The notes beneath the pieces were generated by a model. It searched no databases. It saw nothing but the letters and a program-made list of their open reading frames with translations, and was not told the origin of the DNA. The position numbers and the translations under genes were made by a program. From Oligoflexia bacterium (GTDB taxonomy: Bacteria > Bdellovibrionota > Bacteriovoracia > Bacteriovoracales > Bacteriovoracaceae), in contig JAAEST010000122.1 of assembly GCA_024229115.1 (NCBI GenBank), positions 202,253 to 266,252 of the forward strand: a DNA stretch of 64,000 nt. The letters run 5' to 3'. Positions 54,305 through 63,860 of the stretch are shown here, one piece after another. How positions within the stretch are numbered: the first letter of the stretch is position 1; each line of letters begins with the position of its first letter.

Positions 54305-55243
54305 CTATACAATAGGGCAGGAAACTGCTCTATTAGACTTCATTTCTAAGAATGGAACATTTTGAGAGCACTCAGGCTTTGCTTGAGGGCATCTCTTATG
54401 AAATGAACAACCTGTAGGCGGATTAAGAGGTGAAGGTAATTCACCACTGATTGGCTTAATATTTGGATCTTTGTCGGCCAGTGATGGAGAAGAGGCCATC
54501 AAGGCTTGTGTATATGGATGAATAGGCTTTTCAAAAATCGCATCACGCTTTCCATACTCAACAATTTTTCCAAGGTACATCACCATCGTTTTATCACTAA
54601 TATGATTTACAACACTCAGGTCATGGCTAATAAATAAATATGTGAGTCCAAGGTCATCTTGAAGTTTCATCAGAAGATTTAACACCTGTGCTTGGATAGA
54701 GACATCAAGGGCCGAAACAGGTTCATCACAAATAAGAATTTTAGGATTAAGAATCAGTGCTCTGGCAATCCCAATTCTTTGTCTTTGGCCACCAGAGAAC
54801 ATATGAGGATAACGATGAGCTAATTCAGGTCTAAGACCAACCAGCTTCATCAACTCACAGGCTCGGTCGAAGTATTCTTTTTTTGGAAGCTGCTGATTAA
54901 TCATTAGAGGTTCCGCAATAAGTTGCCATGCTTTTTTACGAGGATTAATCGAAGAGTATGGATCCTGAAAAATCATTTGGATCATTTTATATCTTTCACC
55001 CTTGGCCAGATCATTGGCATTCTTGCCATTGAAATAAATATCTCCCGCAGTAGGGCTTTCTAATCCCATTAATGCTTTGGCGAGAGTAGATTTACCACAC
55101 CCTGATTCACCTACGATTCCAAAAGTCTGCTTTTCTTCCACGTCAAAGGAAATTCCATCTAGGGCCTTTACATACTTTGTTTCACCAAAAGGACTGGTGA
55201 CAGGATAATGCACTTTAAGATCTTCTACTTTCAGTAAACTCAT
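54305..55243 (-). CDS. dppF: Dipeptide/oligopeptide ABC transporter ATPase (second)
   Basis: 312 residues: GESGCGKSTLA (Walker A), MIQMIFQDPYSSINPR (Q-loop), FSGGQRQRIGIARAL (signature), LICDEPVSALDVS (Walker B), and the C-terminal Oligo_HPY Cys-rich motif (CSFHKRCPQAKPEC) that binds a [4Fe-4S]-like site in DppF/OppF. ATG at 55243 with GGAGG seven bases upstream; it overlaps dppD by 4 bases. Confidence 0.94.
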   Translation of the reverse strand: MSLLKVEDLKVHYPVTSPFGETKYVKALDGISFDVEEKQTFGIVGESGCGKSTLAKALMGLESPTAGDIYFNGKNANDLAKGERYKMIQMIFQDPYSSINPRKKAWQLIAEPLMINQQLPKKEYFDRACELMKLVGLRPELAHRYPHMFSGGQRQRIGIARALILNPKILICDEPVSALDVSIQAQVLNLLMKLQDDLGLTYLFISHDLSVVNHISDKTMVMYLGKIVEYGKRDAIFEKPIHPYTQALMASSPSLADKDPNIKPISGELPSPLNPPTGCSFHKRCPQAKPECSQNVPFLEMKSNRAVSCPIV

Positions 55244-56220
55244 GACTGTGCCTCCGAACTTAATGGAAAGTGGCAACGAACTTCATGAGAACCTACCATC
55301 TCTAGTTTAACTTCATTGTTGATACAATCATCTTTCATATATTGGCATCTTGGATGAAACTGACATCCAGATGGTCTTCTTGTAAGATCTGGAACCATAC
55401 CTTCAATTGATGGAAGAGGTTGGCGGAAACCAACTTTTGATTTCCCTGGTAATGAGGCAATTAGTCCTTTTGTATACGGATGTTGTGATTCATGGATCAC
55501 TTGTTTAGCAGTTCCTGTCTCAATCACTTCTCCGGCATACATAACTTGAATTCGATCAGCATTCTGGGCAACAACACCGAGATCATGAGTAACTAAGATC
55601 ATCGCCATATTATTTTCTTTTTGAATATCTTTTAGAAGAGAAAGAATCTGATCTTGAATTGTTACATCAAGAGCTGTTGTTGGCTCATCAGCAATAAGGA
55701 GCTTTGGATTACAAGCGATCGCCATCGCAATCATCACTCTTTGGCTCATTCCACCACTTAGTTCATGGGCATAAGATTTGATTCTATCTTCTGGAGCAGG
55801 AATACCTACTTGATTCAGAAGTTCAATAGACCTGTTATAACGATCCTCTTTACTCATTTGAGGGAAGTGGACTTTCAATGTTTCTTCAAGTTGGAATCCA
55901 ACAGTAAAAGAGGGATTAAGAGCACTCATTGGATCTTGAAAAATCATGGCGATCTCAGATCCTCTAAAAGACTGCCATTGCTTTTCAGTCTGATTAAGAA
56001 GATCTCGCTCTTCAAATTTAATCTGATCTGCTTCAACAATTCCTGTATCTGGGAGTAATCCCATAAGGGCAAGGTTAGTAATTGATTTTCCACAACCGGA
56101 CTCACCAACAACACCAAGAGTTTCACCTTGCTTTAATTCAAAAGAAAGATTTCTAATGGCCTGAAGGACACCTTTACGAGTTTGAAATGAGATATTGAGG
56201 TTTTCAACTTTTAACAACAT
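55240..56220 (-). CDS. dppD: Dipeptide/oligopeptide ABC transporter ATPase (first)
   Basis: 326 residues with GESGCGKSI, MIFQDPMSALNPS, LSGGMSQRVMIAMAI and LLIADEPTTALDVT, and the same Cys-rich C-terminal extension (CQFHPRCQYMKDDC). DppD and DppF form the ATPase pair that powers import through DppBC. Two bases separate it from dppC. Confidence 0.94.
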   Translation of the reverse strand: MLLKVENLNISFQTRKGVLQAIRNLSFELKQGETLGVVGESGCGKSITNLALMGLLPDTGIVEADQIKFEERDLLNQTEKQWQSFRGSEIAMIFQDPMSALNPSFTVGFQLEETLKVHFPQMSKEDRYNRSIELLNQVGIPAPEDRIKSYAHELSGGMSQRVMIAMAIACNPKLLIADEPTTALDVTIQDQILSLLKDIQKENNMAMILVTHDLGVVAQNADRIQVMYAGEVIETGTAKQVIHESQHPYTKGLIASLPGKSKVGFRQPLPSIEGMVPDLTRRPSGCQFHPRCQYMKDDCINNEVKLEMVGSHEVRCHFPLSSEAQS

Positions 56221-56222
56221 AA

Positions 56223-57113
56223 CTACCTCTTTAGCCTTGGATCAAGTGCATCTCTAAGACCATCTCCAAAGAGATTAAAGGCCAAAACCACAGCAAGAAT
56301 ACATAAACCTGGAAGAGTTACCATCCAAGGACTACTTTGAATAAACGCTCTGGCATCTGAAAGCATTGTTCCCCATTCAGGAGTAGGAGCTTGTGCACCA
56401 AGACCTAGAAATCCAAGAGCGGCAGCATTTAAGATACCATCAGAGAAACCTAATGTTGCTTGAACAATAAGAGGGGCCATACAGTTTGGAAGAATTTCCT
56501 TCGTCATAATTCTAAATGAACTAGCACCAAAAGTTTTTGAGGCCATCACATATTGTTTTTTCTTTTCAGCAAGAACACTTGCCCTCACAATTCTGGTAAA
56601 ACTTGGTATCGCGACAATGGCCACAGCGATAATAGCATTTGAAATCCCTGGTCCCATGACAGAAACCACAACGATGGCCAAGAGAATAGAAGGGAAGGCC
56701 ATAAGAATATCAACGACTCTCATGATAAACCAATCAACTTTTCCACCATAGTATCCAGAAAATAGACCTAGCATTGTTCCGATAGAAGCCGAAAGAACGA
56801 CAACAGCAAGACCAATCCCCATTGAGATTCTTGCTCCGTAGATAAGACGACTAAGAATATCTCTCCCCACATCATCTGTTCCTAAGAGAAACTTAGTTGT
56901 TCCACCTTCAGCAAAAGCTGGAGGAAGTCTTAGAAACTCTGGATGAACAATTGTCGGATCGTAAGGGGCAAGGAGAGGTGCGATCAGAGAGATCACAACG
57001 AAAGCAGCAATAAGAAATAATCCTAATACTGCCCCTTTATTTTTTGAAAAGTACTCCCAGAATTCTGAAAAGAATGACTGAGGAGCTTCATCTATCATTT
57101 GTGCTTGTGCCAT
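56223..57113 (-). CDS. dppC: Dipeptide ABC transporter permease DppC
   Basis: 296 residues, about six membrane segments; an N-terminal cytosolic stretch precedes FSEFWEYFSKNKGAVLGLF, the DppC/OppC N-terminal signature. GTDDVGRDILSRLIYGARIS and the EAA-like loop ASKTFGASSFRIMTKEILPN are diagnostic. Confidence 0.94.
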   Translation of the reverse strand: MAQAQMIDEAPQSFFSEFWEYFSKNKGAVLGLFLIAAFVVISLIAPLLAPYDPTIVHPEFLRLPPAFAEGGTTKFLLGTDDVGRDILSRLIYGARISMGIGLAVVVLSASIGTMLGLFSGYYGGKVDWFIMRVVDILMAFPSILLAIVVVSVMGPGISNAIIAVAIVAIPSFTRIVRASVLAEKKKQYVMASKTFGASSFRIMTKEILPNCMAPLIVQATLGFSDGILNAAALGFLGLGAQAPTPEWGTMLSDARAFIQSSPWMVTLPGLCILAVVLAFNLFGDGLRDALDPRLKR

Positions 57114-57120
57114 AAACTAT

Positions 57121-58140
57121 TTACCGCATTTTCGGGTTGATGAAAGCGTAAACCACATCAACGATAACATTAATAGAAACAACCATAGTGGCGATAAAAA
57201 GGACTCCTCCTTGAATCACTGGATAGTCACGAGCATTAATACTTGCAACAAGCCATTTTCCAATCCCTGGCCAGCTAAAAATTGTTTCAGTAAGAATTGC
57301 TCCAGTAATGATACTTCCAAACATAAGACCAATAATTGTAATGATTGGAATCATGGCATTTCTTAGAGCATGAACAGCAATAATAACAAAACGAGAAAGT
57401 CCTTTTGCTTTCGCTGTACGAATATAATCTTCGCTTAAAACTTCAAGCATTGAAGAACGAGTCATTCTTGCAATAACAGCAAGAGGAATTGTTCCCATGG
57501 CAATACTAGGAAGTATTAAGTGCTTAATTGTCGACCAGAAAGGAGCAAAGCCTTCGTCTTCAATTAATTCTTTACTAATAAGTGTATCGATTAAGTTAAA
57601 TCCTGTGATTGATTCGATGTCGAACATAATGTCGACTCTTCCTGAAACAGGTGTCCATCCTAATGTCACAGAGAAAACAATAATAAGGATTAGGCCCCAC
57701 CAGAAAATTGGCATGGAGTAACCTAAGAGTGCCTTACCCATGAGGAAGTAATCAAAGAAAGAGTTTCTATTTAGAGCCGCGATGATACCTAAGGGAATCC
57801 CAAAGAGGACAGCAAAAAAGAGAGCACTCATTCCAAGCTCAAGTGTCGCTGGAAAACGATCAAAGAACTCTTCAGTTACAGGTCTTTTTGAAATAATACT
57901 TTTTCCAAGATCTCCTTGGAGAGCATTACCTACAAAGGTTAAGTATTGCTTATGCATTGGTTGATCAAGCCCAAGGTTCTTCTGCATTTCTTTATAGACA
58001 GCAGGGTCGGCACCTCTTTCTCCTAAGAGAAGCATGACTGGATCACCAGGAACTAAACGAATAAGAACAAAGCTTAAAAGACTAATCCCGATCAAAGTCG
58101 GGATTAGGTCCTTAAGTCTATTAATGAGAAATTTTAACAT
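57121..58140 (-). CDS. dppB: Dipeptide ABC transporter permease DppB
   Basis: 339 residues, six membrane segments. The N-terminal FLINRLKDLIPTLIGISLLSF, RLVPGDPVMLLLGERG, and the EAA loop YIRTAKAKGLSRFVIIAVHALRNA identify DppB. It is larger than usual by an insert of about 20 residues near 185-205 (SGRVDIMFDIESITGF). Confidence 0.94.
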   Translation of the reverse strand: MLKFLINRLKDLIPTLIGISLLSFVLIRLVPGDPVMLLLGERGADPAVYKEMQKNLGLDQPMHKQYLTFVGNALQGDLGKSIISKRPVTEEFFDRFPATLELGMSALFFAVLFGIPLGIIAALNRNSFFDYFLMGKALLGYSMPIFWWGLILIIVFSVTLGWTPVSGRVDIMFDIESITGFNLIDTLISKELIEDEGFAPFWSTIKHLILPSIAMGTIPLAVIARMTRSSMLEVLSEDYIRTAKAKGLSRFVIIAVHALRNAMIPIITIIGLMFGSIITGAILTETIFSWPGIGKWLVASINARDYPVIQGGVLFIATMVVSINVIVDVVYAFINPKMR

Positions 58141-59727
58141 TTATCTAAGCTCGATATGTTTAAAGATGTCTCCACCAAGTGGATCAATTTTGTAACCTTT
58201 AACTTTGTTACTCATTGCTCTGAAAATAATCGAGTGAGCAATAGGTGCCCATGGAGCTTGCTCATGAAAAATCTTTTGAGCTTTCTTATAAAGATTCGCT
58301 CTTTGCTTTTGTGATGGAATCACTTTAGCTTTTTGAATAAGATCATTGAATGGCTTGTGACACCATCTAGCAACATTTGAACCTGCTTCAACTCCTGAAC
58401 AACCAAGAAGTACATTGAGGAAGTTATCAGGATCGCCATTATCTCCAGTCCAACCAAGTTGAATAAGAGAGTGTTCGCCATTTCTTGCTTTCTTTAAGTA
58501 AGTTGGCCAGTCATAAGAAATAAGCTTTGCTTTAATTCCAATCTTAGCAAGGTCTGCTTGCATAAGTTCACCCATCTTCTTTCCGTTTGGATTGTAAGGA
58601 CGAGTTACTGGTAGTGTCCAAATTTCAGTTTCAAATCCATTTGGGTAACCAGCTTTCTTAAGAAGGTTTTTCGCTTTTTTAACATTGAAGTTATAAGCTT
58701 TAACTTGATTGTTGTATGACCAGATTGTTGGTGGAAGAGGGTTCTTCGCTACCTTTGCATTACCAAGATAGATTGCATCAACATAAGTCTTTCTATTAAG
58801 GGCCATGTTTACAGCTTTTCTAACGTTCACATTATCAAAAGGTTTCTTTTGCGTGTTCATTGCAAGGTAACCAACATTTAATCCAGAACCTTGAAGAACA
58901 GTTAAGTTCTTATCTTTTTTCATTGCTGTTAAGTCTGCTGGAGCTGGTTCAATAATAAGGTGACATTCTCCGGCCTTAAGCTTTTGGTATCTTACTGAAG
59001 CATCAGGAGTGATCGCGAAAACAAGTTTCTTAATTTTAGCTTTCTTTCCCCAGTAGTCTTCATTTCTCTTATAACGAATAAGAGTATCTTTCTTGTACTT
59101 ATGGAAAACGAAAGGTCCAGTTCCAACTGGATAGTTATCAATATTCTCTTTGTTACCAGCTTTTTCTAGTTGATCGGCATATTCTTTTGAAAGCATGCTC
59201 ATAAAACTCATGGCCATATTTGCGAGGAAAGGAGCTTCAGGTCTACTAAGAGTAATCTTAACTTGGTAATCATTAACTTTTTCAACACTCTTAATGATTG
59301 TTCCCATTTCCATTCCACTAAAGTACTCATAACTTCCGCCCCCAACACTATGATATGGGTGAGTTTTGATTCTTTGTCTGTTGATTGAAAAAAGAACATC
59401 GTCAGCATTAAAGTTTCTAGTTGGTTTGAAGTATTTAGTAGAGTGAAACTTCACCCCTTTTCTAAGATTGAAAGTATAAACTTTCTTATCTCTTGAGATA
59501 CTCCATGATTTAGCAAGCGCTGGCTCAATTGTTGTTGTTCCGTATTTAAATTGAACAAGCTTTTCATAGATCGTATGTCCAGCGGCATTGTTACTTGTAC
59601 CATCAGTTGTTACCTGTGGATTAAATGCTGAAGGACTTCCTTCTGAACAATAAACAAATGTACTCGCTTGTAGTTGGGCTAAATTAAATGTCGCAACTAA
59701 AGCAATAAGAAAAAGTGAAATTTTCAT
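58141..59727 (-). CDS. dppA: Peptide-binding lipocalin-like periplasmic protein DppA (SBP_bac_5)
   Basis: 528-residue class C solute-binding protein; signal peptide to about residue 22 (AQLQAS). The family signature ARPEAPFLANMA-type region and VRKAVNMALNRKTYVDAIY, and the Trp-rich end (EQAPWAPIAHS) are present. It is first in dppABCDF. It delivers di- or oligopeptides to the DppBC channel, fitting a protein-fed lifestyle. The word lipocalin does not apply in structure; this is a type 2 periplasmic binding fold. Confidence 0.92.
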   Translation of the reverse strand: MKISLFLIALVATFNLAQLQASTFVYCSEGSPSAFNPQVTTDGTSNNAAGHTIYEKLVQFKYGTTTIEPALAKSWSISRDKKVYTFNLRKGVKFHSTKYFKPTRNFNADDVLFSINRQRIKTHPYHSVGGGSYEYFSGMEMGTIIKSVEKVNDYQVKITLSRPEAPFLANMAMSFMSMLSKEYADQLEKAGNKENIDNYPVGTGPFVFHKYKKDTLIRYKRNEDYWGKKAKIKKLVFAITPDASVRYQKLKAGECHLIIEPAPADLTAMKKDKNLTVLQGSGLNVGYLAMNTQKKPFDNVNVRKAVNMALNRKTYVDAIYLGNAKVAKNPLPPTIWSYNNQVKAYNFNVKKAKNLLKKAGYPNGFETEIWTLPVTRPYNPNGKKMGELMQADLAKIGIKAKLISYDWPTYLKKARNGEHSLIQLGWTGDNGDPDNFLNVLLGCSGVEAGSNVARWCHKPFNDLIQKAKVIPSQKQRANLYKKAQKIFHEQAPWAPIAHSIIFRAMSNKVKGYKIDPLGGDIFKHIELR

Positions 59728-59905
59728 ATGATGCTCCCAAATGGTCTGTATTAAACGCGAATATCATCCCTCAGCAGTCCCATAAAGACAAGCAAGTGCT
59801 TGGAAATATACGAGAAATTGCCAACAAAAAGTGGCGATTTTTCAGAATTGAAATGATGTTTATTGATAAGCGTAATCAGTGATTCTGGGGAGTTAGTAAA
59901 AATCC

Positions 59906-59933
59906 TTGAGATAATTTCGCAAGTTGTTAGTAT
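59906..59933 (+). promoter_or_regulatory. Sigma-70-type promoter for the small basic protein
   Basis: TTGAGA at 59906 and TAGTAT at 59928 with 16-base spacing, about 40 bases before the start. The intergenic stretch 59728-59905 shows nothing else clear. Confidence 0.4.
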
Positions 59934-59973
59934 GAAAGTAGATTTTGGGTAGGAAAATCTAATGGAGGACCCT

Positions 59974-60126
59974 ATGGGAAAGAAAGGACATGGTAAGGAT
60001 AAAAAGAAGAAACTTACTAAGAAAGAAAAGAAGCAAATGAATCACCTGAAGCTTATCCAAGGTAAAAAGGATGATGGAATTGTGTCTTATCACAATGATC
60101 AGGGTGAGAAGAAAAAAGCTGCATAA
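59974..60126 (+). CDS. Small highly basic protein, 50 residues
   Basis: MGKKGHGKDKKKKLTKKEK at the start, then QMNHLKLIQGKKDDGIVSYH and a Lys-rich end; about 40 percent Lys. The GGAGG at 59964 is six bases from the ATG, and an intrinsic terminator follows, so it is a real unit. An upstream in-frame ATG at 59962 overlaps the ribosome site. It may bind nucleic acid, but no family is recognised. Confidence 0.7.
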   Translation: MGKKGHGKDKKKKLTKKEKKQMNHLKLIQGKKDDGIVSYHNDQGEKKKAA

Positions 60127-60156
60127 TTCAAATTTAGAAATTTGGTTATATAAAGG

Positions 60157-60185
60157 AAAGCTCCAGGTATCTGGAGCTTTTTTTT
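60157..60185 (+). terminator. Intrinsic terminator, shared by convergent small genes
   Basis: AAAGCTCCAG-GTAT-CTGGAGCTTT, perfect 10-base stem, followed by T-run to 60185. The reverse gene's stop lies within its end. Confidence 0.9.
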
Positions 60186-60384
60186 ACTTTTTCTTATTAA
60201 TAGCTTGTTCGTATTTAGCAATCTCTTCAGGACTTAAGGAACTTCTTTCAATTGTTCTTGTGGACTTAATCGAGTTCATCATTTCATCACACTTATGACG
60301 AGTTCCATCTCCCTCTACAGGGATATTCTTACGTCCTTCTTTTAACCATGTGATTTCTTTTTGACAGAATTTACAAGTGGCCAT
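60184..60384 (-). CDS. Small zinc-ribbon-like protein
   Basis: 66 residues. ATCKFCQKEITWL (CxxC) and TRHKC near 30 give a likely CC-HC zinc site. The rest is helical and Lys/Glu rich. AAGGAGCAACATCA before the ATG is a good ribosome site. It resembles small Zn-finger proteins such as the FmdB group only in general; function unknown. Confidence 0.7.
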   Translation of the reverse strand: MATCKFCQKEITWLKEGRKNIPVEGDGTRHKCDEMMNSIKSTRTIERSSLSPEEIAKYEQAINKKK

Positions 60385-60396
60385 TGATGTTGCTCC

Positions 60397-61614
60397 TTAA
60401 TATTGCTTTTGAAGAACAATGCCTTTTAGGTAATTACCTTCTGGAAACCCTTTCAGGGTAGGGCAGTCTTCTTTAAGTTTTATATTTATAGGAACTATTT
60501 TAACCTTGCCAAGGCTTTTTACAATGTCTTTTATTTTATTGTGAAACTTTTCCTGACGAATTTCATGGGTATTTAAAAATAAAATTAGTTTTCCATCTTT
60601 CTCAGTTATTTCTAAAAGCTTAGGGAGAAGTGTTTCATACTCCTTAAATGCCTTCGTTGTGGTCTTCCCGTCATTTGAACTACTCGGTGGATCACACAGA
60701 ATACAATCAAACTTTCTTTCATTGTGAATAAGCATATCCACTGTTTTTTGTACGGAAAAGCAAAGTGTTTCATGACGATCTTGATCAAGATCTTCATTGA
60801 GAGCGATATTTTCTTCTAACCAATCAAGATAATTTCTTGAGAGATCAACACTCGTAACTTTGGCCTCTGAGTTTTTTAAAGCAAAAAGACTGTAAGCACC
60901 AGTATATGAATAAAGATTGAGAAAATTCTTAGCTTCTTTAATTATTGGTGCAAGGACTTTTCTCTGAGCCGACATATCGGTGTAAATACCAGGATCATAA
61001 GAAGCGTGCATTCTAATCTGATACTTCACTCCAAATTCTTCAAGAATAAAACTTGAAGAATGCTTTGGTTGATCTTGGAAAAGTAATGATAAAGAACCTT
61101 TCTTACTTATCTTTCTTTCTTGAAACCAGAAAGAGAGTTCTTCGTTAGGGAATCTATTTTCAATAGTACTTCTTAAAATATTCTTATAGAGGTTTTTCTT
61201 TTTACTCCAAAAGGACATTTTACTTTGTATAAAGATTCTATCTTTAAATTTTTGAATAAAAAGACCTGGAATAAAATCAGCTTCCCCAAAGAGGAGATAG
61301 TAATTTTCTCTTTCTTCTTGGATCTTAGAATTCAAACGTTTGGTAATGGCATTATCAAGTCGAGTTTCAAACTCTCTTTGAAAATTCTCTTTATCTTGTC
61401 CTAAATCTGTTCCTTGTATCCAAACACGAGCACGAATATTTTTATGTTCAGGATCATGTAGAAGAAGAGCGATCGGCTTTCTTTTATCGTTACAAGCATA
61501 GATGAATTCACGATCTCTAGGAAACTTGCTTGAAAAAGAATCGAGAGTAACCCAAGGATGTCCTTTTTCGATGGCCTTAATACTGGCTGGGTGTATTTTA
61601 AATAACTTCAACAT
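60397..61614 (-). CDS. RlmI-like rRNA cytosine C5-methyltransferase family protein
   Basis: 405 residues. An N-terminal PUA-like domain (HPASIKAIEKGHPWVTLDSF) leads to an RlmI-type methyltransferase: FLNLYSYTGAYSLFA for SAM binding, VTSVDLSRNYLDWLEEN, and DPPSSS with the family DPP motif. RlmI methylates C1962 of 23S rRNA. The usual PS-P-based arrangement is kept, but I see no clear Cys nucleophile, so the target cannot be fixed. It follows the Zn-ribbon gene by 12 bases upstream. Confidence 0.8.
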   Translation of the reverse strand: MLKLFKIHPASIKAIEKGHPWVTLDSFSSKFPRDREFIYACNDKRKPIALLLHDPEHKNIRARVWIQGTDLGQDKENFQREFETRLDNAITKRLNSKIQEERENYYLLFGEADFIPGLFIQKFKDRIFIQSKMSFWSKKKNLYKNILRSTIENRFPNEELSFWFQERKISKKGSLSLLFQDQPKHSSSFILEEFGVKYQIRMHASYDPGIYTDMSAQRKVLAPIIKEAKNFLNLYSYTGAYSLFALKNSEAKVTSVDLSRNYLDWLEENIALNEDLDQDRHETLCFSVQKTVDMLIHNERKFDCILCDPPSSSNDGKTTTKAFKEYETLLPKLLEITEKDGKLILFLNTHEIRQEKFHNKIKDIVKSLGKVKIVPINIKLKEDCPTLKGFPEGNYLKGIVLQKQY

Positions 61615-61634
61615 AATCCACTTCTACTTCAATA

Positions 61635-63431
61635 TTACTGGTTCACTCTATCTAGTAAGTAATCTAATACTTTTGGTTGATGATATGGGAGTTCATCATA
61701 CATAAAGTCTAATTCTTCATCTGTCCATGGTGCAGGCTTAGGATAACGCATTCTCACCCCAATTATTTCAGGCAGACTCATCCCGATACCCATTAAACCG
61801 GCCTGAAGAGCAATTTCACTTTTCTTCGGCTTTAAGAATCCTAGTCCTGGTATTTTGGAGAGCCATCTTAAAGGAGCAGTAATTATGCCGTAGAGCGCCT
61901 GTACTGTTGCAGCACCAAGGTTCACAGCTCCATATGTTGGATTGATAATTAATCGCTTTAAGAAACCATGTGTTTCTGGATAGAGAATCATGCTACTTAA
62001 GTGTCCACGACCACCATATCCTTCTGAAGCTTGTGACCAGAAAGTTGTATTTTCCCAGAAAAGTGATTTCCCTTTTTCAAACATGTTAAATTGTCTGAGT
62101 AATCTTTGGCTAGGGTACATGATCATCTTGTCACTCTTCTTATTTTTTAAGAATCCAAAGATATTAATAGGAGTTAGTCCTTCCCAGTTATTAATATCAT
62201 AATCACCAGACCAACTATTTAGTTTTTCACGAACAGGGTGAGTACAATTATTTTTAAACAGATCGTAATCTGGAAAGATTTCTCTTTTCTTAAATTGTTC
62301 TCTTTGAGTTTTCCACATGCCGAGACTATCTTGGAGACCATTGTAGATTTCAGATTCAGTTACTTTCGGCCAAACTTCTAAAATATCTCTGTTGGTATAA
62401 AAGCTATAAAAGCCATATCCACCTAAGCGAGAGTTCGCTGGATTTCTTTGATATTTCATGTAGATCTGACCTACTAGTGATTTGATATATTCATCAGATG
62501 CACCATCAAGATATTTCTTGTAAGTGTCTTTCATGTGATCAACTTCACCTTCTGTTAGTTGAGTGAATTCAAAGAGTACATCAACTAAACGATCATCAAG
62601 ACAGTAAACATATCTTTCTGCCATATGGCCCATCACACTTGTTGTATAACCTGGGGCCATATAAACCAGGGCCATCCCCAGCATCTTCATTTTCTTTCCA
62701 CTCTTTAGGATCTTAGTAGGCTTGTAATCTCTTTTACAAATGCCATATTTTTCTAAGTTCTGATCTCCAAATGATGTCGCATCAAACTCCATATTTGCAC
62801 GGTAGAGAAGATTTTTAATCTTGTGATTATAGCGTTTCATCTTACGCTTTCTTTCTGCAAGATCTTCTAATTCATCACATTTCTTTTTGAAGCTTGGATT
62901 AAATCTAAAAGCAGATCTTCCTTTTCTCTTTCTAACACTTCGACAAATAGAAAGGTCATTATTCTCCTGTTTGGTCCATTCGATACTTAAATCAATATTC
63001 TCTTCATCCTTAAGTAATTCGACTTCTATAGACTTAGCAATAGCCTTGTTAAGAGAACATCCTTTTCCATTTCTATTATGTGATTGATATTGAACGAGCT
63101 GAATAAGAGCTGTTTTAGGAAGAGTTAAGTTTTCACCATTAATTTCAACCAGCTTATCTGTTCCATCACAGGCAAGGTTTTCAAAATCAATCGCAAAGTC
63201 ATTTGTAAACTCAACTTGATAAAGTTTATTCGTCCCAAAACGAATTCCGTCTGCAACTTCTTTTTCTATATTTTTGAGAAAGCCAAGAACTTGCTTTCCC
63301 ACTCTCTTATCTTCAAATTGTTTTTCAGAAGGATAAAGACCAAAATCCGTCTGTCCTAAAACACTAGGAATAAAGAGGAGTGTAAATGCTGTTAACGCAA
63401 CTATGGCCTTATAAATCTTCATCATAGGCAT
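61635..63431 (-). CDS. Secreted Lnb/DUF4105-like protein
   Basis: 598 residues with a signal peptide (KIYKAIVALTAFTLLFIPSVLGQ). SVMGHMAERYVY places His near 269 and LFKNNCTHPVREKL Cys near 396, the order of permuted papain-like DUF4105/Lnb domains. A hydrophobic stretch near 500-530 may re-enter the membrane (GAATVQALYGIITAPL). Several Cys earlier may form disulfides. Lnb N-acylates lipoproteins; a lipoprotein-processing or peptidoglycan role is possible. No ribosome site is obvious before the first ATG; ATGs at codons 3 and 4 are alternatives. Confidence 0.65.
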   Translation of the reverse strand: MPMMKIYKAIVALTAFTLLFIPSVLGQTDFGLYPSEKQFEDKRVGKQVLGFLKNIEKEVADGIRFGTNKLYQVEFTNDFAIDFENLACDGTDKLVEINGENLTLPKTALIQLVQYQSHNRNGKGCSLNKAIAKSIEVELLKDEENIDLSIEWTKQENNDLSICRSVRKRKGRSAFRFNPSFKKKCDELEDLAERKRKMKRYNHKIKNLLYRANMEFDATSFGDQNLEKYGICKRDYKPTKILKSGKKMKMLGMALVYMAPGYTTSVMGHMAERYVYCLDDRLVDVLFEFTQLTEGEVDHMKDTYKKYLDGASDEYIKSLVGQIYMKYQRNPANSRLGGYGFYSFYTNRDILEVWPKVTESEIYNGLQDSLGMWKTQREQFKKREIFPDYDLFKNNCTHPVREKLNSWSGDYDINNWEGLTPINIFGFLKNKKSDKMIMYPSQRLLRQFNMFEKGKSLFWENTTFWSQASEGYGGRGHLSSMILYPETHGFLKRLIINPTYGAVNLGAATVQALYGIITAPLRWLSKIPGLGFLKPKKSEIALQAGLMGIGMSLPEIIGVRMRYPKPAPWTDEELDFMYDELPYHQPKVLDYLLDRVNQ

Positions 63432-63527
63432 TATTTTGCAATATAGAGTCCAAAAAAATGTAGTGTTTTTAAGTAGTTAGGGGCGTCTAAGTGTCTAATT
63501 TTTGGGCAGGTGATAATTTGCGATCTT

Positions 63528-63860
63528 TTAAGGCAATTTGTAATGAGTTAACAATTTGTTTAAATCTACTCCTAAATAGATTCCTCCACTAAATTGACTT
63601 TTGTAATCCTCAGATCGTATTGAAATACCTACCTGAAAAACATCTGTAGATTTGTCATAGTAGATATCTGAAATATTTTGCATGCTAAATTTGGTAGAAT
63701 TTTTAACGACAAAATATTTATTTTCATCAGATTGGTCAAAGTCACTAATATTTCCAAAATAGCCAACTAATGATCCCATTGAGTCAAAAACAATCGCCTC
63801 ATTAATAAAAGGATAGCTTTGATATAAATTGATTAATACTTGAGAGTATTTACTTTTTTT
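63528..63860 (-). pseudogene. Cache-domain sensor remnant, cut by a mobile element
   Basis: The minus frame shows the C-terminal half of a dCache-type ligand-binding domain: INLYQSYPFINEAIVFDSMG, VFQVGISIRSED and FSGGIYLGVDLNKLL. A plausible start is absent: the frame runs upstream only to the mobile-element end, where a stop occurs within element DNA. It also ends in a stop soon after the domain, with no transmembrane helix or signalling domain. This is a fragment of a chemoreceptor or similar sensor. Confidence 0.65.

Noticed and set aside
58141..59727. DppA as a lipid-anchored binding protein
   Set aside because: The leader has no Cys at the cleavage site, so it should be a free periplasmic protein.
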